Notes: generated from the sequence alone by a model not told the origin. Shown: positions 6,772 to 14,288, counted from the stretch's first letter. The stretch: DNA of 33,830 nt from Patescibacteria group bacterium (GCA_015485695.1 WFTB01000043.1:1-33830), one strand, 5' to 3'. Numbers and translations: made by a program.

Positions 6772-7827
6772 ATGAGATTTGGAGTATTTCAACAATATTT
6801 GTTTATAATTCTGCTATTATCGGTTAGTTTTGTGTTCTTATGGCTCATATTGCCGTTTTTGCAACCGATTTTTTGGGCAATAGTTCTTGCAACTTTGTTT
6901 TATCCGTTGCAAAAATTCTGGGAAAGAGCGACTCATGGTCTTGTTTCTGTAAGCGCATTGCTTACAATCGTTTCCATATCGCTTTTGGTGTTTGTTCCGA
7001 TATATTTTTTGGGAAGCGCGATGCTTCAAGAGACCATAAATGTTTATTATAAAGTGAGCGATTCCGGAGTTGATGTGAGTCAATTGGAAGACGGTCAAAT
7101 GTTAAAACCTGTTCTTCAGTATGTAGATCGTATCGGTTTGAGCGAAGAGAGGGTCATGGAACGGATTTCGGACGGAATGAGAAACGCAAGCGGTTATATA
7201 GCTTCACGCGCTTTGTCGATAGGGCAAAACGCGTTGCGTTTCGCATTGCAGACATTCGTCATGTTGTATATATTGTTTTATCTTCTAAGAAAGGGTCCTG
7301 ATATTTTGCACAAAATATTGCACATAATTCCATTGGGAGCTCGCAAAGAAAAGCGCCTCATAAAGAAATTCATAAGAACCTCAAGAGCGACGATTAAAGG
7401 GACACTTATCATAGGTATAATACAAGGAATTCTCGGCGGAATTTTGTTTTGGGCCGTCGGTATTGGCGGCGCACTGTTATGGGGGTCGGTTATGGCAGTA
7501 TTATCCATTATACCCGCGGTCGGTGCGGGTCTTATTTGGGGTCCGGCAGGTATTTTATTGATTGTCAGTGGCCAGGTAACAGAAGGAGTCATTGTTTTGT
7601 TCGCCGGGACTTTAATAATCGGCATGGTTGACAATGTGCTTCGCCCGCCACTTGTCGGAAAAGATACGCAAATGCCGGATGTCTTGGTCTTACTCTCCAC
7701 ATTAGGAGGTCTTGCTTTGTTTGGCGTTTCCGGATTTATTATAGGTCCGATAATTACATCTCTCTTTATTGCCATGTGGGAGATGTTTGAGGAGGAGCAC
7801 AGAGATGAATTGGTGAAGATGGGATAA
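6772..7827 (+). CDS. AI-2E family transporter (PurR-regulated permease-like membrane protein)
   Basis: 351 aa from the ATG at 6772. Members of PF01594 (TqsA, PerM, YhhT) are seven- to eight-helix membrane proteins that export autoinducer-2, sodium/protons or unknown solutes. Visible features: two N-terminal helices ('YLFIILLLSVSFVFLWLILPFL', 'IFWAIVLATLFYPL'), a third from 'VSVSALLTIVSISLLVFVPIYFLG', a soluble segment (about residues 90-150), then the conserved C-terminal membrane core with 'GTLIIGIIQGILGGILFWAVGI', 'LSIIPAVGAGLIWGPAGILLI' and 'DNVLRPPLVGK...MPDVLVLLSTLGGLALFGVSGFIIGPI', which are family signatures. The longer tracked start would add charged residues before the first helix and overlaps the promoter, so it was not used. 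The substrate cannot be told. Confidence 0.9.
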   Translation: MRFGVFQQYLFIILLLSVSFVFLWLILPFLQPIFWAIVLATLFYPLQKFWERATHGLVSVSALLTIVSISLLVFVPIYFLGSAMLQETINVYYKVSDSGVDVSQLEDGQMLKPVLQYVDRIGLSEERVMERISDGMRNASGYIASRALSIGQNALRFALQTFVMLYILFYLLRKGPDILHKILHIIPLGARKEKRLIKKFIRTSRATIKGTLIIGIIQGILGGILFWAVGIGGALLWGSVMAVLSIIPAVGAGLIWGPAGILLIVSGQVTEGVIVLFAGTLIIGMVDNVLRPPLVGKDTQMPDVLVLLSTLGGLALFGVSGFIIGPIITSLFIAMWEMFEEEHRDELVKMG

Positions 7828-7876
7828 GTTTTGTTATAATCGAAAAGCGAGAAATTCCGTGTTTTTTTATAATTAA

Positions 7877-7925
7877 AAAAAACACCAAGTAGCCATGTCG
7901 AATGAACGGTCTTGGCGCTTTTTTG
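7877..7925. terminator. Bidirectional terminator between convergent genes
   Basis: ACACCAAG and CTTGGCGC form the stem of a hairpin with a 20-nt loop; A-runs and T-runs on either side serve both the transporter gene (+) and the PsiE-like gene (-). Confidence 0.55.
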
Positions 7926-7933
7926 TATTCTCT

Positions 7934-8368
7934 TTAGAGAGTGAATGTTGTTGATTCTCGCTCTCTTTTATCTATGGTGGTCAGTTTCTCGTGAAACGCC
8001 AGATACAGAGCGAGACTTGCCAAGCTGAACACTCCGAACAGAATGTTGATGGGCAAGGATTGATTTTGATGCGCGAATATTATTTCTATTGCCGGAGCGA
8101 TAATCGATATTTCGACTATATATTTTATGCTTATGTGGTGCTTTCGGAAATAAAAAAGCAAAACCCTGTACGCTTTAACAAGAACTATAATCAAAGCTAT
8201 GCTATGTATAACATCAATGGCGCTCAAATTAAACAAATCTATAACCAGGTTATACACTTGCATCATCGTGAATACCAATAGAACTACAATCGCGACAAGA
8301 ATACACAAAGAAAAAAGGTAATTCACGATTCCCGTAATATATTTGGTTATCATTTGATGAATTTTCAT
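7934..8368 (-). CDS. PsiE-like integral membrane protein
   Basis: 144 aa with four hydrophobic segments: 'LFSLCILVAIVVLLVFTMMQVYNLV', 'VIHSIALIIVLVKAYRVLLFYF', 'IVEISIIAPAIEIIFA' and 'INILFGVFSLASLALYLAF'. The order 'helix - long acidic loop - helix - RVLLFYFRKHHISIKYIVEISIIA' agrees with the phosphate-starvation-inducible PsiE family (PF06146), where a conserved HHI-rich loop joins helices 2 and 3. Function in that family is not established. The start is the ATG at 8368, with no strong ribosome site. It is co-oriented with hsp20 but separated from it by the 116-bp inverted-repeat element, so an operon is doubtful. Confidence 0.65.
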   Translation of the reverse strand: MKIHQMITKYITGIVNYLFSLCILVAIVVLLVFTMMQVYNLVIDLFNLSAIDVIHSIALIIVLVKAYRVLLFYFRKHHISIKYIVEISIIAPAIEIIFAHQNQSLPINILFGVFSLASLALYLAFHEKLTTIDKRERESTTFTL

Positions 8369-8444
8369 ACTCGCATTGTCATTTGTTTGTTTTATATTTA
8401 TTTGTCTGAATTCCGATTTAGGCGCTTTAAAGCATCATGCATTA

Positions 8445-8560
8445 ACAACACCGACTCTGTGGATTCCGTCTTAATCGTGAATGGGCGGAGAGAAGGGGCA
8501 CCCAAACACATGAATAGACATGATGTGGTTACGAGACGGAATCCCCAGAGTCGGTGTTGT
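8445..8560. repeat. 116-bp element with 27-bp near-perfect terminal inverted repeats
   Basis: The left arm (8445-8471, beginning ACAACACCGACTCTG) and the right arm (8534-8560, ending CAGAGTCGGTGTTGT) are inverted copies matching at 26 of 27 positions. They enclose 62 nt that contain a smaller CACAT/ATGTG hairpin. It lies between the hsp20 stop and the PsiE-like start. No target-site duplication is visible. It may be a MITE-like element, a structured RNA or an oversized terminator for hsp20; see findings. Confidence 0.8.
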
Positions 8561-8611
8561 AAGGTTGATGTCTCCAAGTCGGGAAGCCAGAGCATAGATT
8601 GTGTGTATTTC

Positions 8612-9118
8612 CTATGTCTGAATATCCACACTTATTTTTTTCTTCTGTGCTTCTGGCTTTTTAGGTATATACAGCGATAGGGTACCGTTTTTGTTCGTGG
8701 CTTTTATATTGTCGATATCCAGTCCGCCCGGCAGATTGAAAATCCTGTTGAACGCGCCCGATTGTCTTTCGATTCGTATGTAGTTTTCATTCTTCTCTTT
8801 TTCTTCTTTTGTCGTTGTTCCGTTTACGACAAGAGTGTCCCGGTCTGCTTCTATGGTAATGTCCTTCGGGTCAACACCTGGAATATCCATTTTTATTTTA
8901 ATCGACTTGTCTGTTTCGGTTATGTCCGTCCTTGGCCACCATACTTCATTTGAGCGCGAATCGTCGGTCAAAGAATTATAACCATGTGCCGGAAGGTTGA
9001 ACCATGCGTCATCGAACATTCGATTCATTGCATCTTGAAGACTGGATATTGTTTGTGTGAATGGCGATATTGAAGTTGTATTTGCCGACTCTCTTCGTTT
9101 TGTCGTAGGTAGTTTCAT
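8612..9118 (-). CDS. Small heat-shock protein, Hsp20/alpha-crystallin family
   Basis: 168 aa. An ATP-independent chaperone that holds unfolding proteins in oligomers in the cytoplasm. The alpha-crystallin domain spans about residues 60-160: 'WWPRTDITETDKSIKIKMDIPGVDPKDITIEADRDTLVVNG', 'RSGAF-like QSGAFNRIFNLPGGLD' and the signature 'ATNKNGTLSLYIPK'. The C-terminal tail has no obvious I-x-I motif apart from 'ISVDI'. The start is well fixed: AGGAGGTGA lies 6 nt before the ATG (9125-9133), by far the strongest Shine-Dalgarno in the window, suggesting high translation on induction. No CIRCE lies upstream, but another inverted repeat does (9148-9212). Confidence 0.95.
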   Translation of the reverse strand: MKLPTTKRRESANTTSISPFTQTISSLQDAMNRMFDDAWFNLPAHGYNSLTDDSRSNEVWWPRTDITETDKSIKIKMDIPGVDPKDITIEADRDTLVVNGTTTKEEKEKNENYIRIERQSGAFNRIFNLPGGLDIDNIKATNKNGTLSLYIPKKPEAQKKKISVDIQT

Positions 9119-9147
9119 ATAGTCTCACCTCCTTTCTTTGAAAATCT

Positions 9148-9212
9148 CTGTTAGTTTGATTTCGACCTTTATCATCTGATATAACGCAAACAAAGTTTTA
9201 TGTAACTAACAG
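9148..9212. promoter_or_regulatory. Operator-like inverted repeat upstream of hsp20
   Basis: CTGTTAGTT (9148-9156) and AACTAACAG (9204-9212) are perfect 9-bp inverted arms 47 nt apart, framing the region where the hsp20 promoter must lie. This differs from CIRCE, so hsp20 may be under a separate regulator or DNA looping. Confidence 0.35.
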
Positions 9213-10077
9213 GATTGAATTGTTCTTGTATTTTAGTAACCGTATTTTCGCGACGTGATTTAAAGTATTTTCACGAACGCTCTTCCTTCTCTCTGGCTTC
9301 CTCGCTTGGAGACACCGGAATTTTAAACCTCAAGATTATGACCGGTGTCCCGTCTTTCTCGGTTTTTCATATGTTTGAAGTTTTATTTCGCGTCACATAA
9401 AATGTTTCTCTCTTCGATAAGTGCCCCGCGGACGGTCGTACTTTTTGCACGGCTCGCCCGAACTCGATCGTCGATGTACCGTCAGCGCGTAAGTCGTGAC
9501 GCCATATCTCACGCGCTCCGTGTACATTCGAGATCTTATAAGGGTCTTTTTCGAAGGAGCAACGTTAAAAGGCCCTGTTTGTAAAATAACATCGATTTTG
9601 AATAATTGTTAATATATCAAGTTTCCAATGGCGAATGTTTTTCACGTACAGACCCTTGTTTTGTTATAAAATCTTATTTAGCGATTATAGCTCTCGGTTC
9701 AGGAGGTTTCGCATACCGGATTGATACCGGCATGCCTCTGTCCACGCTCGTCGCGTGCACAGTTTATCGCTTTTCGGTTATTGTTGAATTGTTTTGTATG
9801 AGCAATGTATTCATCGGTTCTATGGCTCTTGTTTTGAGAGTTGGGCTAAATATTATTCTCCCTAAAGGCGTACCATCTGAGCCACTTTAAATTGCTCGAA
9901 CAGTATCGCATACGGGTTTTGTTAATCATCTTCACACAAGAGCGACCTTTGGGTTTTATCCTCTCTCACTATATTAAACACGCAAATCCAAAAAAGGTTT
10001 CATTTGTCGTTTCCATCATTTTTATTTTTCCCGAAAGCGTTTGTTTTTTCGTCTATTGGTTCTTGGCGCGCTCTAAA
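9213..10077. other. Long stretch without a supported gene
   Basis: About 865 nt between hsp20 and the sigma-factor gene. The four plus-strand ORFs of the track here have poor protein character and no ribosome sites. On the minus strand only short ORFs occur, for example 'MINKTRMRYCSSNLKWLRWYAFRENNI' near 9850-9930. Several inverted repeats are visible (GACACCGG/CCGGTGTC near 9310-9350; GACGGT/ACCGTC near 9430-9483), so structured RNA or element remnants are possible. Confidence 0.4.
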
Positions 10078-10752
10078 TCACTTTTTATTAATCGGTTTTT
10101 TGAATGCCGGCATGGTGTGTGGTCGGTTGTCGAGTTGAGTGAATTGTTTTATATCGCTGATGTGCGGATGTTCTTTGAGTTTTTTTCGAGCCCTGGACAG
10201 AAGTATTTTAACCGCATTTGGCGTTTTATTCATTACAATCGCTATGTCTTTAATCGGAATTTCCGAACGATAAAACATAAGAAGCGCGTCGCGTTCGTTA
10301 ATTGACAGATTTTGTATAGCTCTCCACAAACGCTCAGCCAAAAGTTTGCGCGTGATTTCTTGTTCGACCGTTATTTCATCCGGCACGTCCGCGATTTCAT
10401 CCAGGGGTATGAAAGGTTTTTTGCGAAAATGGTTTGCCAATATGTTTCTTGCTATTGTGAACAAATATGTCCGATATGAATAACCGCGTTGCTCAAATGT
10501 TGATATGTTTTTGAACGCTCGCACAAACACTTCTTGAGTCAAATCTTCCGCAATATCGGCATCGTGTCCGACTCTGTACCATATATAATTGTACACGTCG
10601 TTCGCGTATTTTTTGTAAATCGATTCATATGCAAGAGGGTCTTTCTTTGACTTTTCCAGAATTAGAGCATCTTCGTCATTTGACGATTCTTTGATTTCAG
10701 AATCAGAAGTTTTCCGGCGCTTTTTCGAGCTTGATTTTGATTTCTTTTTCAT
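10078..10752 (-). CDS. RNA polymerase sigma factor, sigma-70 family (ECF-like)
   Basis: 224 aa. Region 2: 'YESIYKKYANDVYNYIWYRVGHDADIAEDLTQEVFVRAFKNISTF' (core binding and -10 recognition, with the usual D-x-A-E-D-L-x-Q-E-x-F motif). Region 4: 'LSINERDALLMFYRSEIPIKDIAIVMNKTPNAVKILLSRARKKLKE', a helix-turn-helix for the -35. Regions 1 and 3 are absent, so it is ECF-type. A Lys/Ser-rich N-terminal tail of about 25 residues and a 25-residue C-terminal tail are extra. Its ATG lies inside the end of htrA (50-bp overlap), giving translational coupling and placing it in the CIRCE-controlled operon. No anti-sigma gene is adjacent; the membrane protease before it may play a part in its control, but that is inference. 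The Shine-Dalgarno-like AGGAG directly touches the ATG. Confidence 0.9.
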   Translation of the reverse strand: MKKKSKSSSKKRRKTSDSEIKESSNDEDALILEKSKKDPLAYESIYKKYANDVYNYIWYRVGHDADIAEDLTQEVFVRAFKNISTFEQRGYSYRTYLFTIARNILANHFRKKPFIPLDEIADVPDEITVEQEITRKLLAERLWRAIQNLSINERDALLMFYRSEIPIKDIAIVMNKTPNAVKILLSRARKKLKEHPHISDIKQFTQLDNRPHTMPAFKKPINKK

Positions 10753-11971
10753 CTCCTTTTTGATAAATTTTCAGAGTTATTTCTTGCCCGACTTTTTTTT
10801 GTCTTATGATTGACGCCAGCGATGTTCCTTTTTCGAGTTTTTTCCCGTCAACTTCCAATATGATGTCGTTTTCCACTATTCCGGCTTTGTCCGCAGGACT
10901 TCCGGGTATAACGGCAAGCTCATCCGGTGTGTTGCCACGCAACACCAATGCTCCGTATTCGACCGGAAGATTATTCTTTTTTTTCAGGCTGTCCGTTATT
11001 TGCACATAACGAATTCCCATATAAGGTCTTACAATTTCGCCGTTCTCTTTGACAGATTCCACTATGCTTGATACGGCGTTTGACGGCAGAGCGAATCCGA
11101 TATTTTCCGAACCTTTCGCGACCGCCACGTTTACACCGATTACGTTTCCGTTCAAATCAAGCAAAGGACCTCCGGAGTTGCCCGGATTTATCGCGGCGTC
11201 TGTTTGTATGACTCCTTCCAATAATTCGGATTGGCCCATGCCGCTTCCCGCGACTATCGATCTCGATAGTCCGGATACGACACCGACTGAAACGGAATTT
11301 CTAAACTCCGCAAGAGCGTTGCCTATAGCTATTACGCTTTGCCCCGGTTTTAGAGAGTCGGAATCCCCGAAATCCAGGTATTTGAATCCGTTTCCTTTGA
11401 CTTTCAAGACGGCGATATCAAGAACGGAGTCTTTTGCCAAAACTTCGGCTTCAAACTTTTCTCCGTCATTTGTCAGCACCGTATATTCCGCTTCGCTGTC
11501 GTTTACCACATGGCGATTCGTAACTATCAGCCCGTCCGATGTCACAAAAAACCCCGATCCTCCACCTATCTCTTTTTCTTCGGTGCCGTTTTGTCTCTGT
11601 CTTGGTATCCTGATTCCGAATCGTCTGTTGAACATGTCGAAAGGGGAGTCGAACAGTCCGAAATTTTCGAAATAATTCTCTATTATCGGAACGTCTTTTG
11701 TTATTACGATAGATATAACGGCGGGGCTTGCATTTTCAACTATATCGACAATCCTGGTTTCCGTTGACACTTCTTCGATTGACGGGTTGTTGAATTCCTT
11801 TTGTTGTTTATTGTCGATTTCCAGATACGACACAACGGCATTTTTGATTTCGCTCTTGTTGAAAATGAAAATTGACGCGATAAATGCGACAATAAGAGTG
11901 AGTATGATAAGATTCACAATCACGCTTATCATCACTATTGATTTATTGTTGTTTGAGTGTTTTTTGTCCAT
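10703..11971 (-). CDS. Membrane-anchored HtrA/DegP-like serine protease with one PDZ domain
   Basis: 422 aa from the ATG at 11971 (the tracked start is a TTG 9 nt upstream). N-terminal anchor 'MISVIVNLIILTLIVAFIASIFIF' at about residues 14-40, then a trypsin-like domain with the catalytic triad visible: His in 'VTNRHVV', Asp in 'DIAVLKV', Ser in 'NPGNSGGPL'. One PDZ domain follows ('YMGIRYVQIT', 'IPGSPADKAGIVENDIILEVDGKKL'). This matches DegS/HtrA envelope quality-control proteases acting outside the membrane. GGAAAG precedes the ATG closely. The promoter and a perfect CIRCE operator are 190-260 nt upstream, making it a heat-shock gene, and the downstream sigma-factor gene overlaps it by 50 bp. 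Confidence 0.94.
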   Translation of the reverse strand: MDKKHSNNNKSIVMISVIVNLIILTLIVAFIASIFIFNKSEIKNAVVSYLEIDNKQQKEFNNPSIEEVSTETRIVDIVENASPAVISIVITKDVPIIENYFENFGLFDSPFDMFNRRFGIRIPRQRQNGTEEKEIGGGSGFFVTSDGLIVTNRHVVNDSEAEYTVLTNDGEKFEAEVLAKDSVLDIAVLKVKGNGFKYLDFGDSDSLKPGQSVIAIGNALAEFRNSVSVGVVSGLSRSIVAGSGMGQSELLEGVIQTDAAINPGNSGGPLLDLNGNVIGVNVAVAKGSENIGFALPSNAVSSIVESVKENGEIVRPYMGIRYVQITDSLKKKNNLPVEYGALVLRGNTPDELAVIPGSPADKAGIVENDIILEVDGKKLEKGTSLASIIRQKKVGQEITLKIYQKGDEKEIKIKLEKAPENF

Positions 11972-12159
11972 ACTTTCCAAAAATAAACTTCAGTGTAACC
12001 GGTTTGTGATATCCTCAAAATTATATTATGCCTTGTCGGTCTTGCATTTGTTGTGCTGTGCGATTTGTGATTCGAAATCTTTGTATTGACGATTTCGGCG
12101 CGAAAAAGACTCCGCTCCCAAGCTGTTGCATTAAGCGCGTTGACGGGGGTGCTTATTAG

Positions 12160-12186
12160 TTAGCACTCTTGCCATGGGAGTGCTAA
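12160..12186. promoter_or_regulatory. CIRCE operator (perfect) of the htrA-sigma operon
   Basis: TTAGCACTC-N9-GAGTGCTAA, an exact match to the HrcA-binding CIRCE element. It lies 11 nt downstream of the -10 box on the minus strand, where HrcA would block initiation. An hrcA gene is not in this window. Confidence 0.93.
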
Positions 12187-12197
12187 CTTCCGATTCG

Positions 12198-12227
12198 ATT
12201 ATACAAAATATAAAAATAAAATGTCAA
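12198..12227 (-). promoter_or_regulatory. Consensus sigma-70 promoter of the htrA-sigma operon
   Basis: Minus strand TTGACA, 18-nt AT-rich spacer, TATAAT. Both hexamers are perfect. It fires toward htrA with a leader of about 220 nt that contains CIRCE. A second weaker TATAAT near 12025 could be an additional start. Confidence 0.85.
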
Positions 12228-12274
12228 GAGGTTGTACAGTTGGCGAGTTCTGTTTCATATCTCAAGCATTATCT

Positions 12275-12754
12275 CTATCTGTTGACCGTAGGGTTTTTCC
12301 CGGTTCGGATTATTTCAGATAGCGCGCAAATCATTTCTTTGAAATAGAAAAGAACGCCTTGTTTACTGTATGTTTCTTTAAAATGAGACGGCTTGAATCG
12401 TTGATAATAGTATGCTCGTGACCAACATCTGCTCATCCTTACAAATAGAGTTATGTAATATTCAATTCCACTCTTTTGAACGAAATGCTCAATTATTTTT
12501 TTGCGAATGCTTAACGGTACACAGTAATGATGAGTAAGGGTTATTATGTCATCAAAAGGGGAGGTTAGATATTTAAATGTGTGAAAATCTACATGGAACC
12601 ATGAAATCTTCTTTTTATCTTTTTTGATAATTATGTTATAGGGAGCGGTATCAAATAGTGGCACGTTTGCGTTCGACAAGAATATTGAAATTATATCTTT
12701 CTTTACTTTCTTTATTTCCGTGATTATGTCATGCTTCCCGGCTATTAGTAGCAA
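12275..12754 (-). pseudogene. Kinase-like protein, C-lobe half (out of frame with its N-lobe)
   Basis: The frame is open upstream to the C9 tract (through 'KEIKFYPYHIKNVIRDLEELLLI'), so the tracked TTG start is not a real start. The segment 'DTAPYNIIIKKDKKKISWFHVDFHTF' fits the catalytic loop and metal motif of the protein-kinase-like fold: a catalytic Asp, Asn five residues later, a beta-hairpin, and Asp in the position of DFG. The rest is helical, as in the C-lobe of RIO/Bud32/LPS-kinase-like or aminoglycoside phosphotransferase-like enzymes. The joined protein would be about 280 aa. Substrate unknown. Whether the gene is dead, phase-variable or mis-assembled is open. Confidence 0.5.
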
Positions 12755-12779
12755 TTCTTCTAAGTCACGAATTACATTT

Positions 12780-13118
12780 TTAATGTGATATGGATAAAAC
12801 TTTATTTCCTTTGTGGGGGGGGGTGACTTGCATTTTTTTAATATCTTCTACAATAGAGAAAAACAATTTTTCCATAGTGTCCTTGCTGTACTGTTTTGAG
12901 CGCGCTACCTCAGAAAGAGTCTCTCCATGTATATATTCGGTTGTGATGTATTCAGGTGAATAATGCAGTATGTTCGGGACAGGAACATCGGATTTTCGAG
13001 CATGAAGAAGGCCTTCTTTTTCATAAAAGATTTCTTTTTGTCGGTTAGCTTTTTTCGTGTATGTCAGGAATGCTCGATCTCTAGATGCTCTCTCAAGATT
13101 TTTTTGTAATTTTATCAT
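12780..13118 (-). pseudogene. Kinase-like protein, N-lobe half, frame lost at a C9 tract
   Basis: 112 aa. 'FYEKEGLLHARKSDVPVPNILHYSPEYITTEYIHGETLSEV' is typical of the N-lobe and hinge of kinase-like phosphotransferases (E-x-x-L-L-x-x-A-x-x-x-x-V-P-x-P-x-V/I-L ... L-x-x-E-Y-I-x-G). An upstream lysine in 'FLTYTKKANRQ' may be the ATP-binding lysine. The protein continues sensibly to 'IKKMQVTPP', where nine consecutive C residues (minus strand) shift it to a short false end 'HKGNKVLSISH'. With 8 or 11 C the frame joins the C-lobe ORF. The gene begins 15 nt after the fic stop on the same strand, so both are probably one operon. Confidence 0.55.
12815..12823. repeat. G9/C9 homopolymer tract inside the kinase-like gene
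   Basis: Nine G on the plus strand, flanked by TTGT and TGAC, exactly where the two halves of the kinase-like gene change frame. It is the longest G/C run in this moderate-GC window. Confidence 0.9.
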
Positions 13119-13133
13119 CTGGTATTTGCTTAA

Positions 13134-14258
13134 TTATTTAAAAATATCCAAATATTTTTTATAAACAAAAGAGCGACCGTATTTTTGGCTTTCGTCTTTT
13201 TGGGACAAAATGCCAAGTTTTACAAAGCGATCAATAACTTTTTGCGCTCCTTGTCTGGTAAAGCCCGTCCATTCTTGAATTTTTGCAACATTAACAATCG
13301 GCATTTGAAAGAGTTTTGGTAAAATTTTGATAGCGCTTTCAGATGAGGTCTTGCTTAAAGATTGAATTTTTTTCATATCTTCTTCTCGCAAAACAGTTAT
13401 TTTTTTGACCGTTTCAATGGCTTCATCAGCGGTTTCAATTACCCCATCCAAAAAAAATTCCAACCATTCTTCCATTCCGTTATCTCGGTATACATCTAAC
13501 TTTTGATAGTATAGTTTTTGGTATTTTTTGAAATACCACGACAAAAAGAGAATAGGCAATTCCAACAAACCGGATAAATGCAGATACAAAGTAATCAACA
13601 TCCGCCCGGTTCTGCCGTTTCCGTCTAAAAACGGATGTATTGTTTCAAATTGAGCATGCAAAATCCCCGCTTTTATAATTGGCAAAACATCATCTTGTTG
13701 GTGTAAAAATTTTTCCAAATCATCAAGCGCTTGATTCATTTCATAAGGTGGCGGAGGTACAAATTGAGCGTTATCGGGCATTGTTCCTCCAATCCAATTT
13801 TGAGAAGCGCGGAAGTTTCCGGGATCGGAAAATTGTGTTGAACGCGCATCTTTCATAAGCTCTTTGTGGACTTCTGTTATAAGACGCAAGCTCATTGGGA
13901 GCGTATTTAGTCGTTTAATTCCGTAATTAAGAGCTTTTATATAATGCAAAATATCATCAACATCTTTTGGGAAATTTTCAGAAGTCTCAGATTCAGCCTC
14001 AATGGCGTCAATCATAGTTGCCCTTGTGCCTTCAATTTGACTGGAATAAGCGGCGTCTTTGCGAATATACATAAAAAGAAAAAAATCAATATCGGGCAGA
14101 AGCTGGGTTATGCCGTCCAGTTTCCCTATTTTAAGGGTGGCAATGTTGGCTTTTTGTATTATTTTTGCTGACAAATCAAATCCGCCTCGTGGAGGGAATG
14201 AGTTGAGAATAAAAGCCTTGAAACCTTGCGGTTGTTGTATATTTTTTCCTATTTTCAT
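13134..14258 (-). CDS. Fic family protein (putative AMPylator) with C-terminal winged helix
   Basis: 374 aa. Fic enzymes usually transfer AMP from ATP to Ser/Thr/Tyr hydroxyls of target proteins. The catalytic motif is complete: 'HPFLDGNGRTGR' (208-219; His is catalytic and the Asn/Arg residues bind the phosphates). An inhibitory helix of class II type lies N-terminal: 'SSQIEGTR' (72-79; motif S/T-x-x-x-E-G/N), so activity is likely self-restrained. The N-terminal Fic_N-like part (about 1-115) and a C-terminal winged helix (about 305-374, 'NVAKIQEWTGFTRQGAQKVIDRFVKLGIL') complete the usual 'Fic/DOC N-terminal plus HTH' architecture. The HTH and the palindromic operator over its own promoter suggest self-regulation. 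It is the first gene of a two-gene operon with the kinase-like gene. Confidence 0.94.
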   Translation of the reverse strand: MKIGKNIQQPQGFKAFILNSFPPRGGFDLSAKIIQKANIATLKIGKLDGITQLLPDIDFFLFMYIRKDAAYSSQIEGTRATMIDAIEAESETSENFPKDVDDILHYIKALNYGIKRLNTLPMSLRLITEVHKELMKDARSTQFSDPGNFRASQNWIGGTMPDNAQFVPPPPYEMNQALDDLEKFLHQQDDVLPIIKAGILHAQFETIHPFLDGNGRTGRMLITLYLHLSGLLELPILFLSWYFKKYQKLYYQKLDVYRDNGMEEWLEFFLDGVIETADEAIETVKKITVLREEDMKKIQSLSKTSSESAIKILPKLFQMPIVNVAKIQEWTGFTRQGAQKVIDRFVKLGILSQKDESQKYGRSFVYKKYLDIFK

Positions 14259-14260
14259 AA

Positions 14261-14288
14261 TGTTTACATCTTACTCCAGATGTAAACA
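14261..14288. promoter_or_regulatory. Palindromic operator at the fic start
   Basis: TGTTTACATCT and AGATGTAAACA are perfect 11-bp inverted arms separated by 6 nt, between the -10 box and the fic ATG. A third half-site GTTTACA lies at 14303-14309, between the -35 and -10 boxes. Likely bound by the winged-helix domain of Fic or an unknown repressor. Confidence 0.7.

Noticed and set aside
7278-7775. Minus-strand 165-aa ORF inside the AI-2E gene
   Set aside because: Pro/Ile/Asn-rich antisense shadow of the conserved membrane core.
8445-8560. CRISPR array or retron ncRNA reading of the inverted-repeat element
   Set aside because: Only one pair of inverted arms, no repeated direct units, and no reverse transcriptase or cas gene in the window.
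9606-9890. Plus-strand ORF of 94 aa in the hsp20-sigma gap
   Set aside because: Irregular composition, no ribosome site, no recognisable motif, and similar-length open frames occur on the opposite strand; treated as chance.
10078-10305. Plus-strand ORF 9892-10305 (137 aa)
   Set aside because: Its second half is antisense to the sigma-factor gene, whose region 4 is clear; the first half has no motif.
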